Source: Marinobacter sp. LQ44
GTDB lineage: Bacteria > Pseudomonadota > Gammaproteobacteria > Pseudomonadales > Oleiphilaceae
Direction: 5' to 3'
DNA length: 64,000 nucleotides
NCBI RefSeq assembly: GCF_001447155.2
Contig: NZ_CP014754.1
Coordinates: 620,001 to 684,000 of the forward strand
This document shows positions 1-9,379 of the stretch, piece by piece (within the stretch, counting starts at the first letter, position 1; each line of letters opens with the position of its first letter). The notes beneath the pieces were generated by a model, which worked only from the letters and a program-made list of their open reading frames with translations, did not search any database and had not been told where the DNA came from. The position numbers and the translations under genes are program-made.

Positions 1-81
1 GAGAAAAACAGCCAGCACCTTTGGCTCCATAGTTGCCCGGCCGATCGCAGCCCATAAGACGCAGCTTTAAGGAGCTCAAGT

Positions 82-1266
82 TTGGACCTTCAACTTTCCA
101 GCCGAGTACAGGCGATCAAGCCTTCCCCCACCCTCGCAGTCACCAACAAAGCCGCAGAACTCCGCGCGGCCGGCCAGGATATTATCGGCCTGGGTGCTGG
201 CGAGCCGGACTTCGACACCCCCGAGCACATCAAACAGGCAGCCATTGAAGCCATTAACAACGGCCAGACCAAGTACACCGCCGTTGATGGTACGCCGGCC
301 CTGAAGAAAGCGATTATTGCGAAGTTCAAACGGGACAACGGTCTGGATTATGAAGCCAATCAGATCCTGGTAAGCAGTGGTGGCAAACAGAGCTTTTTCA
401 ACCTAGCCCTGGCCACATTGAACGCGGGCGACGAAGCCATCATCCCCGCGCCTTACTGGGTTTCCTACCCGGACATGGTGCTGGTGGCTGAAGGCAAGCC
501 GGTGATTATCGAAACCTCTGCTGAGACCCGCTTCAAGATCACCCCCGAGCAGCTGGAAAACGCCATTACCGAGCGCACCCGCCTGTTTGTGATCAACAGC
601 CCGTCCAACCCCAGTGGCATGGCTTACACCCTGGAAGAGCTGCAGGCGATTGGCGAGGTGCTGAAAAAGCACCCGAACATCATGATTGCCACCGACGACA
701 TGTACGAGCCGATTCTGTGGACTGGCAAGCCGTTCTGCAACATCCTGAACGCCTGCCCGGAACTGTACGACCGTACCTTTGTGCTGAACGGTGTGTCCAA
801 GGCCTACTCCATGACTGGCTGGCGTATCGGCTACGCCGCTGGCCCGGCGAAGATCATCGGTGCCATGAAGAAAATCCAGTCCCAGAGCACCTCTAACCCG
901 GCGTCGATCTCCCAGGCCGCCGCCCAGGCAGCCCTGGACGGCCCGCAGGAGTGCGTTGGCGAAATGGTCAAGGCGTTCAAAGAACGCCACGACTGGCTGG
1001 TAGCCGCCCTGAACAAGTTGCCCGGCGTTGAGTGCCTGAACGGCGACGGTACTTTCTATGTGTTTCCGAGCTTCCAGGGCGCAATCGATGCCACTGACGG
1101 CGTGAGCACAGACGTAGAGTTTGCCGAGAAGCTGCTGACCGAAGCGGGCGTTGCCCTGGTGCCGGGATCTGCTTTCGGCACGCCTGGCCACATGCGCCTG
1201 AGCTTTGCGACCAGCATGGATAACCTGCAGAAGGCAGTTGAGCGTTTGCAGAAGGCGCTTGGCTAA
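82..1266 (+). CDS. aspC: Aspartate aminotransferase, class I fold
   Basis: A 394-residue PLP-dependent transaminase that interconverts aspartate/2-oxoglutarate and oxaloacetate/glutamate in the cytosol. The start is TTG at 82, chosen because AAGGAG sits at 69-74, seven bases upstream. Visible motifs are the N-terminal GLGAGEPDFDTP, SNPSG at about 175-179, the PLP-binding lysine in NGVSKAYSMTGWRIGY (Lys240) and a late RLSFA segment with the substrate-carboxylate arginine. This matches the I-gamma/I-beta subgroup found in pseudomonads rather than E. coli AspC. It stands alone before tRNA-Asn. Upstream, only 81 bases are in view; an ATG on the minus strand at 30 could start a divergent gene but just ten codons are visible. 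Related aminotransferases of the same fold cannot be fully excluded. Confidence 0.9.
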   Translation: MDLQLSSRVQAIKPSPTLAVTNKAAELRAAGQDIIGLGAGEPDFDTPEHIKQAAIEAINNGQTKYTAVDGTPALKKAIIAKFKRDNGLDYEANQILVSSGGKQSFFNLALATLNAGDEAIIPAPYWVSYPDMVLVAEGKPVIIETSAETRFKITPEQLENAITERTRLFVINSPSNPSGMAYTLEELQAIGEVLKKHPNIMIATDDMYEPILWTGKPFCNILNACPELYDRTFVLNGVSKAYSMTGWRIGYAAGPAKIIGAMKKIQSQSTSNPASISQAAAQAALDGPQECVGEMVKAFKERHDWLVAALNKLPGVECLNGDGTFYVFPSFQGAIDATDGVSTDVEFAEKLLTEAGVALVPGSAFGTPGHMRLSFATSMDNLQKAVERLQKALG

Positions 1267-1284
1267 AAATTTTTAGTCACAGGG

Positions 1285-1313
1285 TTGACGAGGCGGTATA
1301 GCCAACTTAATAT
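1285..1313 (+). promoter_or_regulatory. Sigma-70 promoter of tRNA-Asn
   Basis: TTGACG at 1285-1290 and TAATAT at 1308-1313 are separated by 17 bases. A GC-rich discriminator (ACGCGCC) follows the -10, as is common at stable-RNA promoters under stringent control. The tRNA begins 24 bases downstream. Confidence 0.75.
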
Positions 1314-1337
1314 ACGCGCCTCGTCACATGACGACGT

Positions 1338-1413
1338 TCCCCGATAGCTCAGTTGGTAGAGCAACGGACTGTTAATCCGTTTGTCCCTGGTTCGAGCCCA
1401 GGTCGGGGAGCCA
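1338..1413 (+). tRNA. tRNA-Asn (GTT)
   Basis: A 76-base cloverleaf with the CCA encoded. The acceptor TCCCCGA pairs with TCGGGGA, the D arm contains AGCTCAGTTGGTAGAGC, the anticodon loop is CTGTTAA (GTT) and the T arm has GGTTCGAGCCC. It has its own promoter upstream and a hairpin terminator downstream. Confidence 0.98.
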
Positions 1414-1421
1414 CTATTCCG

Positions 1422-1457
1422 AAAGCCCGCTAGTTCTCTGAATTAGCGGGCTTTTTC
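1422..1457 (+). terminator. Rho-independent terminator of tRNA-Asn
   Basis: AAAGCCCGCTA pairs with TAGCGGGCTTT and is followed by a short T run, nine bases after the tRNA 3' end. Confidence 0.9.
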
Positions 1458-1525
1458 GTTTGCTCTCGTTTGTTTCTATTGCCTGCAACTTTTGGCGGTT
1501 TTGCAGGACTCCTGCCCCAGCCTTT

Positions 1526-1658
1526 GAGTTTAGCGGGTGGGAACGGATGGATACCCCTCCCGAAAAACGCTACGAGCACATCCATGTGCGCTTCGCTCCG
1601 GCCATCCATGGCCTACGAGATTTTCGGGAGGGGTATCCATCCGTTCCTTTCTAAACTC
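1526..1658 (-). repeat. Long palindromic intergenic element, copy 1
   Basis: The arms GGAACGGATGGATACCCC and onward (about 1541-1567) and their complement (about 1621-1647) pair perfectly over about 27 bases, with a further seven-base GAGTTTA/TAAACTC clamp outside. The core between them, read on the minus strand, contains two mini-hairpins, GGCCATGGATGGCC and GCACATGGATGTGC, joined by GGAGCGAA. The same core occurs at 1776-1883 and 54434-54623, but the arms are different in sequence and still self-complementary. No gene is present here. Confidence 0.85.
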
Positions 1659-1775
1659 GGTGGCATAGTCCGGTTGTTTGGTGAATGTCCAGTCGAAATC
1701 TTATGAGGTCTGGCAGACTGCCTTCCCATTCCACAGTGCTAGGCATCTACGTGACTATTCTTGCGCTGCCTGAAT

Positions 1776-1883
1776 GGCAGTGTGGGACGGCCTTTCCAAA
1801 AATCTCGGAGGCCATGGATGGCCGGAGCGAAGCGCACATGGATGTGCTCGTAGCGTTTTTTGGAAAGGCCGTCCCACACTGCC
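1776..1883 (+). repeat. Long palindromic intergenic element, copy 2
   Basis: Arms starting GGCAGTGTGGGACGGCC pair perfectly over about 27 bases with the right end. The core carries the same GGCCATGGATGGCC and GCACATGGATGTGC hairpins as copy 1, in the opposite orientation. It lies just past the 3' end of pyrF, so it may also end pyrF transcription. The stretch 1458-1934 otherwise has no supported gene. Confidence 0.85.
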
Positions 1884-1934
1884 GCCCCACCAAACCAAGC
1901 AGGCTAGGGCCACAGCTCGACCACCCGAACAAGG

Positions 1935-2663
1935 TCAGACCGAGATCACCTCAGCGTGAATAGCCTCCAAGGCGGCCAGAGGATCGGGCGCCTGGGTAAT
2001 CGGACGGCCGATGACGAGGTAGTCGGAGCCGGCTTTGAGGGCATCGGTTGGGGTCATGATGCGCTGTTGGTCGCCTTTGTCGGCGGTCAGCGGGCGGATT
2101 CCCGGGGTGATTAGCTGGAAGTCGGCGCCCTGCTCTGCTTTCAGTCTGGGGGCCTCCTGGGCGGAGCAGACGACGCCGTCCAGGCCGCAGTTTTTCGTCA
2201 GAGTGGCCAGGCGGGAAACGTGGGCCTCTGCGGAGCCCGTAATGCCGATACCGGCCAGGTCCGCATCGGACATACTGGTCAGCACCGTGACGGCGATCAG
2301 CAGCGGCTTGTCCGCACCGAACGACTCCAGGCGCTCGCGGCAGGCGACCATCATTTTCTCACCACCCGAGGCGTGCACATTCACCATCCACACACCCAGA
2401 TCCGCCGCTGCGGCAACCGCCGCCGAGGTGGTGTTCGGGATGTCGTGGAATTTCAGGTCCAGAAACACATCAAAGCCCCGGCCCTGCAGCGACTTGACCA
2501 ACTCCGGGCCGGAACGGGTGAACAGCTCCTTGCCTACCTTCAGCCGGCACTTGGCCGGGTCCAGCTGATCAGCCAGAGCCAGGGCCGGGTTCTGGGAGGG
2601 GAAGTCCAGGGCGACGATGATTTTCGGATTATTAAGGTTTTGCACAGTCAGGTTCCGATTCAA
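1935..2663 (-). CDS. pyrF: Orotidine 5'-phosphate decarboxylase
   Basis: A 242-residue TIM-barrel enzyme that decarboxylates OMP to UMP, the last step of pyrimidine synthesis, in the cytosol. The signature [10 protein letters not shown] gives the catalytic Asp69-Lys71-Asp74 triad, the phosphate-binding end has TPGIRP, and a C-terminal IGRPI completes the site. Length is normal for the bacterial short form. It is the last gene of the leftward supraoperon, following lapB by only 12 bases, the same lapAB-pyrF linkage known from enterobacteria. The palindromic element at 1776-1883 lies beyond its stop codon. Confidence 0.97.
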   Translation of the reverse strand: MNRNLTVQNLNNPKIIVALDFPSQNPALALADQLDPAKCRLKVGKELFTRSGPELVKSLQGRGFDVFLDLKFHDIPNTTSAAVAAAADLGVWMVNVHASGGEKMMVACRERLESFGADKPLLIAVTVLTSMSDADLAGIGITGSAEAHVSRLATLTKNCGLDGVVCSAQEAPRLKAEQGADFQLITPGIRPLTADKGDQQRIMTPTDALKAGSDYLVIGRPITQAPDPLAALEAIHAEVISV

Positions 2664-2675
2664 AAGGTTAAAACA

Positions 2676-3845
2676 TTATTCGGCTTCAACGCCCTGGATG
2701 GGACGCACCGTTTCCCACTGCTTACAGCTGGGGCAAAGCCAGTGAAGCTGCTGGCCTGAGAAACCGCAACTGACACAAAGGTAAACGGGTCGATTGGCGA
2801 GAATCAGGTGGCCAATACGGCTGACCAGGCGGCCTTCGTCTGTGGTCATGCCTTTTTCATAGCCGGCCATTTCCACCAGCCGGAGCAGGCCACGAACGGA
2901 TGGCCGAATTTCCAGCTCCTGCCGGAGCAGATCAATAGCAGCGGGGCGACCAAAGGAACGCTCCACCGACTCCACCAGTGCCAGCAACAAACTGGTACTC
3001 GGATACTGTTCATAGAGTTTGCGGAGTTTTTTGACCAGCCTGCCTACATCACCGTGTTCCCGCTCGAGCTTCATCAGACGGTCGATGGCCTCCGGACCAA
3101 ACTCCGGGTTCTGTTCAAACACCTTCAGGCTTTGATTGCCGGCTTCGCGGAAGTTGCCCTGGCGGATCTGCTGTTTCATCAGCAACAAGGTTGCGCGAAC
3201 ACAGGAGCGGTCGTAGTCGAGGGCTTTTTTGGCCAGTTTCTGGGCAGTCCAGCGATCGTCTTTAGCCAGGGCCGCATCGGACAACTCACAGGTAATGTAC
3301 GCCAGTGTTTTGACCATCGCAGGATCTGCGTCGCTTCGGGTAAGGGTCTGCGCCACCTGGGCAGCCTTTTCCCACTCCCGCTCCTGCTGATACAGCTCAA
3401 TCAAGGCCGTAGCTGCGCGGCGACCATACTCCCTGTCACCCATCAACTGGTGCAGCAGGGCTTCCGCCCGATCGTGGAGGCCGGCATTGAGATAATCCAT
3501 TGCCAGTTCCAGGGTAACCTGGGGCGTATAGCGCGCCGGCAGTTCGGGCCGGGCCAGCAGGTTTTGGTGGATCAGAATGGCGCGATCGGTTTCGCCCTTA
3601 TTGCGGAAATGGCTCCCGATAGATAAATGCAGACTAACGGTATCTTTATTGACGGCCAGGGACTGCACAAAGTTGTCGACAGCCTGGTCAGAGTAGTTTG
3701 TAAACAGAAATTGCAGACGGTCACGAACGGAATCTTCATCGGAAATGGCCCGGGAGCGGCGCTTGCCCTGGCTACCAAACCTGCCGACCACCCAGCCGGC
3801 AGCGACCGCTACCGTCAGAAGCAGCCACTGTAGAACTATTTCCAT
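2676..3845 (-). CDS. lapB: Lipopolysaccharide assembly protein B
   Basis: About 389 residues: one N-terminal membrane anchor (residues 5-20), a long run of TPR helices, and a C-terminal rubredoxin-type metal knuckle with CVSCGFSG and CPSC. LapB (YciM) tunes LPS synthesis by presenting LpxC to the FtsH protease at the inner membrane. The start is taken as ATG at 3845 because it overlaps the lapA stop as TGATG, a translational-coupling arrangement; a TTG at 3848 is an alternative. A second FtsH paralogue lies elsewhere in this window, but nothing here says which FtsH LapB partners. Confidence 0.95.
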   Translation of the reverse strand: MEIVLQWLLLTVAVAAGWVVGRFGSQGKRRSRAISDEDSVRDRLQFLFTNYSDQAVDNFVQSLAVNKDTVSLHLSIGSHFRNKGETDRAILIHQNLLARPELPARYTPQVTLELAMDYLNAGLHDRAEALLHQLMGDREYGRRAATALIELYQQEREWEKAAQVAQTLTRSDADPAMVKTLAYITCELSDAALAKDDRWTAQKLAKKALDYDRSCVRATLLLMKQQIRQGNFREAGNQSLKVFEQNPEFGPEAIDRLMKLEREHGDVGRLVKKLRKLYEQYPSTSLLLALVESVERSFGRPAAIDLLRQELEIRPSVRGLLRLVEMAGYEKGMTTDEGRLVSRIGHLILANRPVYLCVSCGFSGQQLHWLCPSCKQWETVRPIQGVEAE

Positions 3846-4147
3846 CAAATTGCCCGGTCGTTCTGTGCCCTGGATTTCTCTAATGCGTGCTCAGCACGCT
3901 CGAGTCTTTTCTTGAGAGCCCGCCGGGACACCGACGTACGGAATGTGGCAAGCAAGGCAATCAACACCCCCACAAGGGCGCCAATCACAAACGACATGAT
4001 AATCCAGACAGCAACACCATGGGGCTGGGTTTCAAACAACAGGAAGTTGAGCGAAACGGCCATCTGATTGTTCAGAGAAAACACCAGCGCCAGGAGTATC
4101 AGAACCAGAACCAGAACGGTGATTAGGATCTTCTGCAGTCCTGCCAT
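3845..4147 (-). CDS. lapA: Lipopolysaccharide assembly protein A (DUF1049)
   Basis: A 100-residue inner-membrane protein with two hydrophobic segments (about 7-26 and 45-67) and a short basic coiled C-terminal tail rich in Arg, Glu and Lys. It belongs to the LapA/DUF1049 family, the partner of LapB in LPS homeostasis. Its stop codon overlaps the lapB ATG. It follows ihfB by 70 bases on the same strand, as in many gammaproteobacteria. Confidence 0.93.
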   Translation of the reverse strand: MAGLQKILITVLVLVLILLALVFSLNNQMAVSLNFLLFETQPHGVAVWIIMSFVIGALVGVLIALLATFRTSVSRRALKKRLERAEHALEKSRAQNDRAI

Positions 4148-4217
4148 GTCAATATCTCTCCAGACGGGCGCCAGGCCCGATAGTGCGGTGTTCCATCAGC
4201 ATTGCCTGGAACCGGGC

Positions 4218-4514
4218 TTAAAAACCCTTCTTCAAGCTGTCATTCACCTGCTCACGCAATTCTTTGCCGGGCTTGAAGTGCGGAACATACTTGGCAGGCA
4301 GCTGCACCGCTTCACCAGTTTTCGGATTACGCCCGGTTCGGGCTGCCCGGTGATGCAGGGAAAAGCTGCCAAATCCCCTGATTTCAATACGCTGACCATC
4401 GGCAAGGGCCTGAGACATATGCTCGATGATGGTCTTAACCGCTAACTCCACATCCTTGACGGAGAGCTGTGTTTGCTTGGAGGCAATCAGTTCAACCAGT
4501 TCGGACTTCGTCAT
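4218..4514 (-). CDS. ihfB: Integration host factor subunit beta
   Basis: A 98-residue DNA-bending protein of the HU/IHF family. The start [11 protein letters not shown], the [25 protein letters not shown]-binding arm and the KPGKELRE tail identify the beta subunit. It dimerises with IHF-alpha, which is not in this window. It follows rpsA, from which it is separated by a strong terminator at 4599-4630, so ihfB-lapA-lapB-pyrF probably has its own promoter in the 130-base gap; I did not resolve one with confidence. Confidence 0.97.
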   Translation of the reverse strand: MTKSELVELIASKQTQLSVKDVELAVKTIIEHMSQALADGQRIEIRGFGSFSLHHRAARTGRNPKTGEAVQLPAKYVPHFKPGKELREQVNDSLKKGF

Positions 4515-4598
4515 GAGGCGTTTCCCTCTGTCATTATTATTCCGCAGTCAATTACCGGGTCCCAGTGCCTCTAGTTTAGCCAAACCAGAAAAAAACAC

Positions 4599-4630
4599 AA
4601 AAAAAACGGGCTCTTAGAGCCCGTTTTTTT
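4599..4630 (-). terminator. Rho-independent terminator of rpsA
   Basis: The hairpin ACGGGCTC-TTA-GAGCCCGT is flanked by A and T runs on both sides, so it could work in either direction. On the minus strand it follows the rpsA stop codon by about 17 bases. Confidence 0.9.
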
Positions 4631-4646
4631 GATGCCAACCGGAAAA

Positions 4647-6338
4647 TTAATCCTTGTTGGCGTTTTGCTGCTGCATCTGCTCTTTGATCAGATCACCGAT
4701 GGTGGTCGCACCAGAGGATTCTGCAGTTTTGCTACGTACGTTTTCCAGAGCCTGCTTGTCGTCTTCAACGTCTTTGGACTTGACAGACAGGTTGATTACG
4801 CGGTTCTTGCGATCGATGCTGATGATCTTCGCTTCAACTTCTTCGCCTTCTTTCAGAACGTTACGCGCGTCTTCAACGCGGTCACGGCTGATTTCAGAAG
4901 CCTTCAGTACCGCCTCAACTTCCTCGTTCAGGGCAATGGTAGCGCCTTTGGCGTCTACTGCAGAAACAGTACCCTTAACGATGGAGCCCTTGTCGTTCAG
5001 CTGAACGAACTCGGCAAACGGATCGCTTTCCAGTTGCTTGATACCCAGGGAGATGCGCTCGCGCTCTGGATCAACAGACAGGATAACGGTTTCAACTTCG
5101 TCGCCTTTCTTGTACTCGCGAACGGCTTCTTCGCCAGTCTCGTTCCAGCTGATGTCAGACAGGTGAACCAGACCGTCGATGCCACCGTCCAGGCCGATGA
5201 AGATACCGAAGTCAGTGATTGACTTGATCTTACCGGAGATACGGTCGCCCTTGTTGAACTTGCCGGAGAAGTCTTCCCACGGGTTGGCAACGCACTGCTT
5301 GATGCCCAGGGAAATACGACGACGCTCTTCGTCGATATCCAGGATCATCACTTCAACTTCGTCGCCTACCTGAACAACCTTGGACGGATGGATGTTCTTG
5401 TTGGTCCAATCCATTTCGGATACGTGAACCAGACCTTCAACACCCTCTTCCAGCTCGGCAAAGCAGCCGTAGTCAGTCAGGTTGGTAACGCGTGCAGTAA
5501 CCTTGGCACCTTCAGGGTAACGGGCCTTGATTTCTACCCACGGATCTTCACCCAGCTGCTTCAGACCCAGAGATACGCGGTTACGCTCGCGATCAAACTT
5601 CAGGACCTTAACATTGATTTCGTCGCCCACATTCACGATTTCGCTCGGATGCTTGATGCGCTTCCAGGCCATATCGGTGATGTGCAGCAGGCCGTCAACA
5701 CCGCCCAGATCTACGAACGCGCCGTAGTCGGTCAGGTTCTTGACGATACCCTTGATTTCCAGACCTTCGGTCAGGGTTTCCAGCAGAGCTTCGCGCTGCT
5801 CGCTGTTTTCAGCTTCCAGAACGGCGCGGCGGGAAACAACCACGTTGTTACGCTTCTGGTCCAGCTTGATAACCTTGAATTCGAGTTCTTTGTTCTCCAG
5901 GTGCGCAGTGTCGCGAACCGGACGAACGTCTACCAGGGAACCCGGCAGGAAGGCACGGATGCCAGCCAGATCAACAGTGAAACCACCCTTGACCTTACCG
6001 TTGATGATACCCTTGACAACTTCTTCCGCTTCGAAGGACTTCTCAAGTACCTTCCAGGCTTCAGCGCGCTTGGCCTTCTCACGGGACAGACGGGTTTCAC
6101 CGAAACCGTCTTCAACTGCATCGAGAGCCACATCGACAACGTCGCCGATAGCTACTTCCAACTCGCCTTTTTCGTTCAGGAACTGGGAGGCGGGGATAAC
6201 GCCTTCGGACTTCAGCCCGGCGTTAACGGTGACCCAGTCGTTATCGACGTCTACAACGGTTCCCTGAACAATGGAACCTGGTTGCATATCGATTTCTTTC
6301 AAACTTTCTTCGAAAAGATCCGCAAAGCTCTCGCTCAT
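4647..6338 (-). CDS. rpsA: 30S ribosomal protein S1
   Basis: A 563-residue mRNA-binding ribosomal protein that helps unwind and dock mRNA on the 30S subunit. Six S1 (OB-fold) repeats are visible; the later ones show the typical G-x-V-x-x-I-T-D-F/Y-G-x-F pattern, for example [19 protein letters not shown] and [19 protein letters not shown]. Length is close to the 557 residues of E. coli S1. It lies 131 bases after cmk, the conserved cmk-rpsA-ihfB order, and ends in a strong terminator. Confidence 0.98.
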   Translation of the reverse strand: MSESFADLFEESLKEIDMQPGSIVQGTVVDVDNDWVTVNAGLKSEGVIPASQFLNEKGELEVAIGDVVDVALDAVEDGFGETRLSREKAKRAEAWKVLEKSFEAEEVVKGIINGKVKGGFTVDLAGIRAFLPGSLVDVRPVRDTAHLENKELEFKVIKLDQKRNNVVVSRRAVLEAENSEQREALLETLTEGLEIKGIVKNLTDYGAFVDLGGVDGLLHITDMAWKRIKHPSEIVNVGDEINVKVLKFDRERNRVSLGLKQLGEDPWVEIKARYPEGAKVTARVTNLTDYGCFAELEEGVEGLVHVSEMDWTNKNIHPSKVVQVGDEVEVMILDIDEERRRISLGIKQCVANPWEDFSGKFNKGDRISGKIKSITDFGIFIGLDGGIDGLVHLSDISWNETGEEAVREYKKGDEVETVILSVDPERERISLGIKQLESDPFAEFVQLNDKGSIVKGTVSAVDAKGATIALNEEVEAVLKASEISRDRVEDARNVLKEGEEVEAKIISIDRKNRVINLSVKSKDVEDDKQALENVRSKTAESSGATTIGDLIKEQMQQQNANKD

Positions 6339-6469
6339 TATGTGCCCTATATGATCAACGCAAGTGTGCTCCGTGCCGCCAGCAACACGGTCTGTTAACG
6401 ATTTCCGGAATCAGCCAGCGGCTGGCAATTTAGCGCTGTTTCCGGCATTCCAACAACAAAAAGGTGTAG

Positions 6470-7150
6470 TCAGGCCTGACCTGCTGCGGCCATACACCTG
6501 TCTAACACCTCTTCTATACTCAAACCCGTAGAATCAATGACTTGCGCATCATCCGCAGGCTTGAGAGGGGCCGCTGACCGGTTCATATCCCGATCGTCAC
6601 GCACCCGTATCTCTTCCAAAAGGGCGTCAATGTTAACATCGACCCCTGCTTGCTTCAACTGATTATAACGGCGCCGCGCCCGCTCCTCGGCACTGGCAGT
6701 CAGGAATATCTTTACCGGCGCATCGGGAAAAACCACCGTTCCCATATCCCGACCATCTGCCACCAGCCCGGGCAGCTGCCGAAAATCCCGCTGGCGTTGC
6801 AACAGTGCATCGCGCACCGGCTGTATCACCGCCACCTTTGAGGCATTGTCGCCACAGGTTTCAGTGCGGATTTCCGAGGTTACGTCCTCACCTGCCAGCA
6901 CCACCTTGACCGGGTGGCCTTCGCCCGTGGGCTCGAAAGCCACATCCAGGGTAACCGCCACCTTTACCAAACCGGCTTCGTCATTCAATGCCACGCCCTG
7001 CCGCATAGCCGCCAATGCCGTCAACCGATAAAGTGCCCCGCTGTCGAGCAGATGCCAGCCAAGCTTTCTGGCCAGCATCTGAGTGATGGTACCTTTACCG
7101 GAACCTCCGGGACCATCAACGGCGATTACCGGTGCCTTGCTTTGGGTCAT
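6470..7150 (-). CDS. cmk: Cytidylate kinase
   Basis: A 226-residue NMP kinase that phosphorylates CMP and dCMP with ATP. The P-loop is GPGGSGKGT at 13-21, followed by the LLDSGALYR substrate region and the [13 protein letters not shown] motif characteristic of CMP kinases; the lid is in [13 protein letters not shown]. Its ATG overlaps the stop codon of the upstream tyrA-aroA gene by one base (TAATG), implying coupled translation within the supraoperon. Confidence 0.97.
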   Translation of the reverse strand: MTQSKAPVIAVDGPGGSGKGTITQMLARKLGWHLLDSGALYRLTALAAMRQGVALNDEAGLVKVAVTLDVAFEPTGEGHPVKVVLAGEDVTSEIRTETCGDNASKVAVIQPVRDALLQRQRDFRQLPGLVADGRDMGTVVFPDAPVKIFLTASAEERARRRYNQLKQAGVDVNIDALLEEIRVRDDRDMNRSAAPLKPADDAQVIDSTGLSIEEVLDRCMAAAGQA

Positions 7151-9378
7151 TAAAACTCGCCTTCTGTACTGATTTGAATGCCAGTCTGTTTGGCCAGGTC
7201 AACAAAGCCCGGAAACGACGTAGCCACATTTGCGCAATCGTTGATGCGGATAGGGCCAGTGGCTCGCAGAGAGGCAACGGCGAACGACATGGAGATCCGG
7301 TGATCTTCATGGCTTTCAACCGTGCCGCCGCCAATGGTCTGGCCGCCTTCGATGACAATGCCATCCGGGGTGACCGTGGTTTCAACGCCCAGAGCCGCAA
7401 GCCCGTCCGCCATGACCTGAATCCGGTCACTCTCTTTTACCCGAAGTTCTTCGGCCCCGCGCAACACGGTGCGGCCCTTGGCGCAGGTTGCAGCAATAAA
7501 CAGCACCGGGAATTCGTCGATCGCCAGCGGCACCTGATCTTCCGGAATATCAATACCGCGCAGCTCTGCGGACCGAACACGCAGGTCAGCTACAGGCTCG
7601 CCGCCAATCATCCGCTCTTCGAGCACCTCAATGTTGGCACCCATCTGGCGAAGGATATTGATCACCCCTACCCGTGTCGGGTTCATGCCAACATGGCGCA
7701 GGGTCAGGTCGGAATCCGGGGCGATACTCGCCGCCACAAGGAAGAATGCCGCTGAAGAAATATCCGCCGGCACGTCAATGGCGCAGGCTGTCAGCTTGCC
7801 ACCACCGGTGACGCTGGCTGTGGCTCCATCACGGTGAACGTGGTAACCGAAGCCCTCCAGCATTCGTTCGGTATGGTCACGGGTCGGTGCGGGTTCCGTT
7901 ACCGACGTAACGCCTTCGGCGTACAGGCCCGCCAGCAGCAGGCAGGATTTGACCTGGGCACTGGCAACCGGCATTTCATAGTGGATACCGGTCAACGGGT
8001 TACCGCCGCGGATCCTGAGCGGTGGGCGACCACCCTCGGCGGTATCAATCACCGCACCCATCGCACGCAGCGGGTCGGCAACCCGGCCCATGGGGCGCTT
8101 GGACAAGCTGGCATCGCCGGTTAACTCGGAGTCAAAAGGCTGTGTCGCCAGCAGGCCAGAGAACAGGCGCATAGCCGTACCGGAGTTACCCAGGTATAGA
8201 GGGCCGCGCGGTGCCTGGAGCCCGTGCATACCCACGCCATGAATGCGCACGAAGCCGTCTTCCGGGCCCTCAATGGTTACGCCCATATCCCTGAATGCCT
8301 GCAAGGTGGCCAGGCTGTCTTCGCCTTCCAGAAAGCCCTTTACCTCGGTAATACCTTCGGCCAGGGCGCCCAGCATGATCGACCGGTGCGACATGGATTT
8401 GTCACCCGGAACCCGAATGTCACCCCGAACGGAACCGCCGGGCTGCATAGTAAAAATAACCTGCTTGTCGGTATTGTTAGTCACGTAAGCCTGTCCTGAA
8501 AGCATCTTCGAAAAATGTTCCCGCGCCGCTTTGGCGCGACTGAAAACCCGCATTAGGGTTGCACCATCGCCATTGGCAATGGCCGCCCTGAGCTGATCCA
8601 GGTCTTGGGTAAAATGATCAATCACGCGCAACACGGCATCGCGGTTTGACAAAAAAATGTCATGCCACATTACCGGATCACTGGCGGCAATGCGGGTGAA
8701 GTCCCGGAAGCCACCGGCGGCGTACCGGAAAATGTCCATATTCTGGTCTTCGCCCGCCAGGGTGTCCACCAGGGAAAAAGCAATGAGATGGGGCAAATGA
8801 CTGGTGGCCGCCAACACTTCGTCGTGATACGCCACCGACATGGTCAGGACCGTTGCACCGGTGCCCTCCCAAAGAGCCGTTAGCCCTGAAAGCGCCGCCG
8901 CATCGGCATCGTCGGCCGGGGTCAGAATGACTTTGTGATTGGCGAACAGGTCCGGGTTGGCCGCCCGGATACCGCTTTTCTCCGAGCCAGCAATCGGATG
9001 CCCGGGGATCACTCTTGGCGGCAAGCTGCCGAATACGGCTTTAACATCTGCGACGAAACTGGACTTGGTGCTGCCGACATCGGTCAACACTGCGTCATTC
9101 GCCAGCCAGGGCCGTATCTGTTCCAGCACCACCCGCGTTGCCCGAACCGGCACGGCCAGGACCACCAGATCACTCCCTCTCACCGCCTGTTCGAGCGTGG
9201 CCGCCGCCTGATCAATAACACCGAGGTCCACGCCCAGTGCCGCGTCTTCCGGTTTTTGATCAAAGCCCACGACAACCCGCGCCAGGTTGTGGCTGCGAAT
9301 GGCGCTTGCCAGGGAACCACCTATCAGCCCAAGACCAATGACAGCAACACGCTGAAAAAGAGGCTGGTTATCAGCCAC
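7150..9378 (-). CDS. tyrA-aroA: Fused prephenate dehydrogenase / EPSP synthase
   Basis: A 742-residue bifunctional enzyme. Residues 1-297 are a TyrA-type dehydrogenase with the NAD-binding [11 protein letters not shown] (Rossmann) and the catalytic-histidine region PGHPIAGSE near 125-133. After a short linker, residues from about 311 form EPSP synthase with GDKSMSHRS, the LGNSGTAMR loop and RVKESDRI. It therefore serves both the shikimate stem and the tyrosine branch. The fusion is known from pseudomonads and relatives. The start is taken as GTG at 9378, one base after the hisC stop; upstream in-frame codons lie inside hisC and lack family similarity. Confidence 0.93.
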   Translation of the reverse strand: MADNQPLFQRVAVIGLGLIGGSLASAIRSHNLARVVVGFDQKPEDAALGVDLGVIDQAAATLEQAVRGSDLVVLAVPVRATRVVLEQIRPWLANDAVLTDVGSTKSSFVADVKAVFGSLPPRVIPGHPIAGSEKSGIRAANPDLFANHKVILTPADDADAAALSGLTALWEGTGATVLTMSVAYHDEVLAATSHLPHLIAFSLVDTLAGEDQNMDIFRYAAGGFRDFTRIAASDPVMWHDIFLSNRDAVLRVIDHFTQDLDQLRAAIANGDGATLMRVFSRAKAAREHFSKMLSGQAYVTNNTDKQVIFTMQPGGSVRGDIRVPGDKSMSHRSIMLGALAEGITEVKGFLEGEDSLATLQAFRDMGVTIEGPEDGFVRIHGVGMHGLQAPRGPLYLGNSGTAMRLFSGLLATQPFDSELTGDASLSKRPMGRVADPLRAMGAVIDTAEGGRPPLRIRGGNPLTGIHYEMPVASAQVKSCLLLAGLYAEGVTSVTEPAPTRDHTERMLEGFGYHVHRDGATASVTGGGKLTACAIDVPADISSAAFFLVAASIAPDSDLTLRHVGMNPTRVGVINILRQMGANIEVLEERMIGGEPVADLRVRSAELRGIDIPEDQVPLAIDEFPVLFIAATCAKGRTVLRGAEELRVKESDRIQVMADGLAALGVETTVTPDGIVIEGGQTIGGGTVESHEDHRISMSFAVASLRATGPIRINDCANVATSFPGFVDLAKQTGIQISTEGEF

Positions 9379-9379
9379 C

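Noticed and set aside
403..1191. 262-codon minus-strand frame across aspC
   Set aside because: It lies entirely opposite a clear aminotransferase, has low-complexity Gly/Arg/His composition and no ribosome site; it is a shadow of the GC-rich coding strand.
1338..1883. Genomic island attachment at tRNA-Asn
   Set aside because: The tRNA 3' end is not repeated nearby, and core genes continue after the palindromic elements with no integrase.
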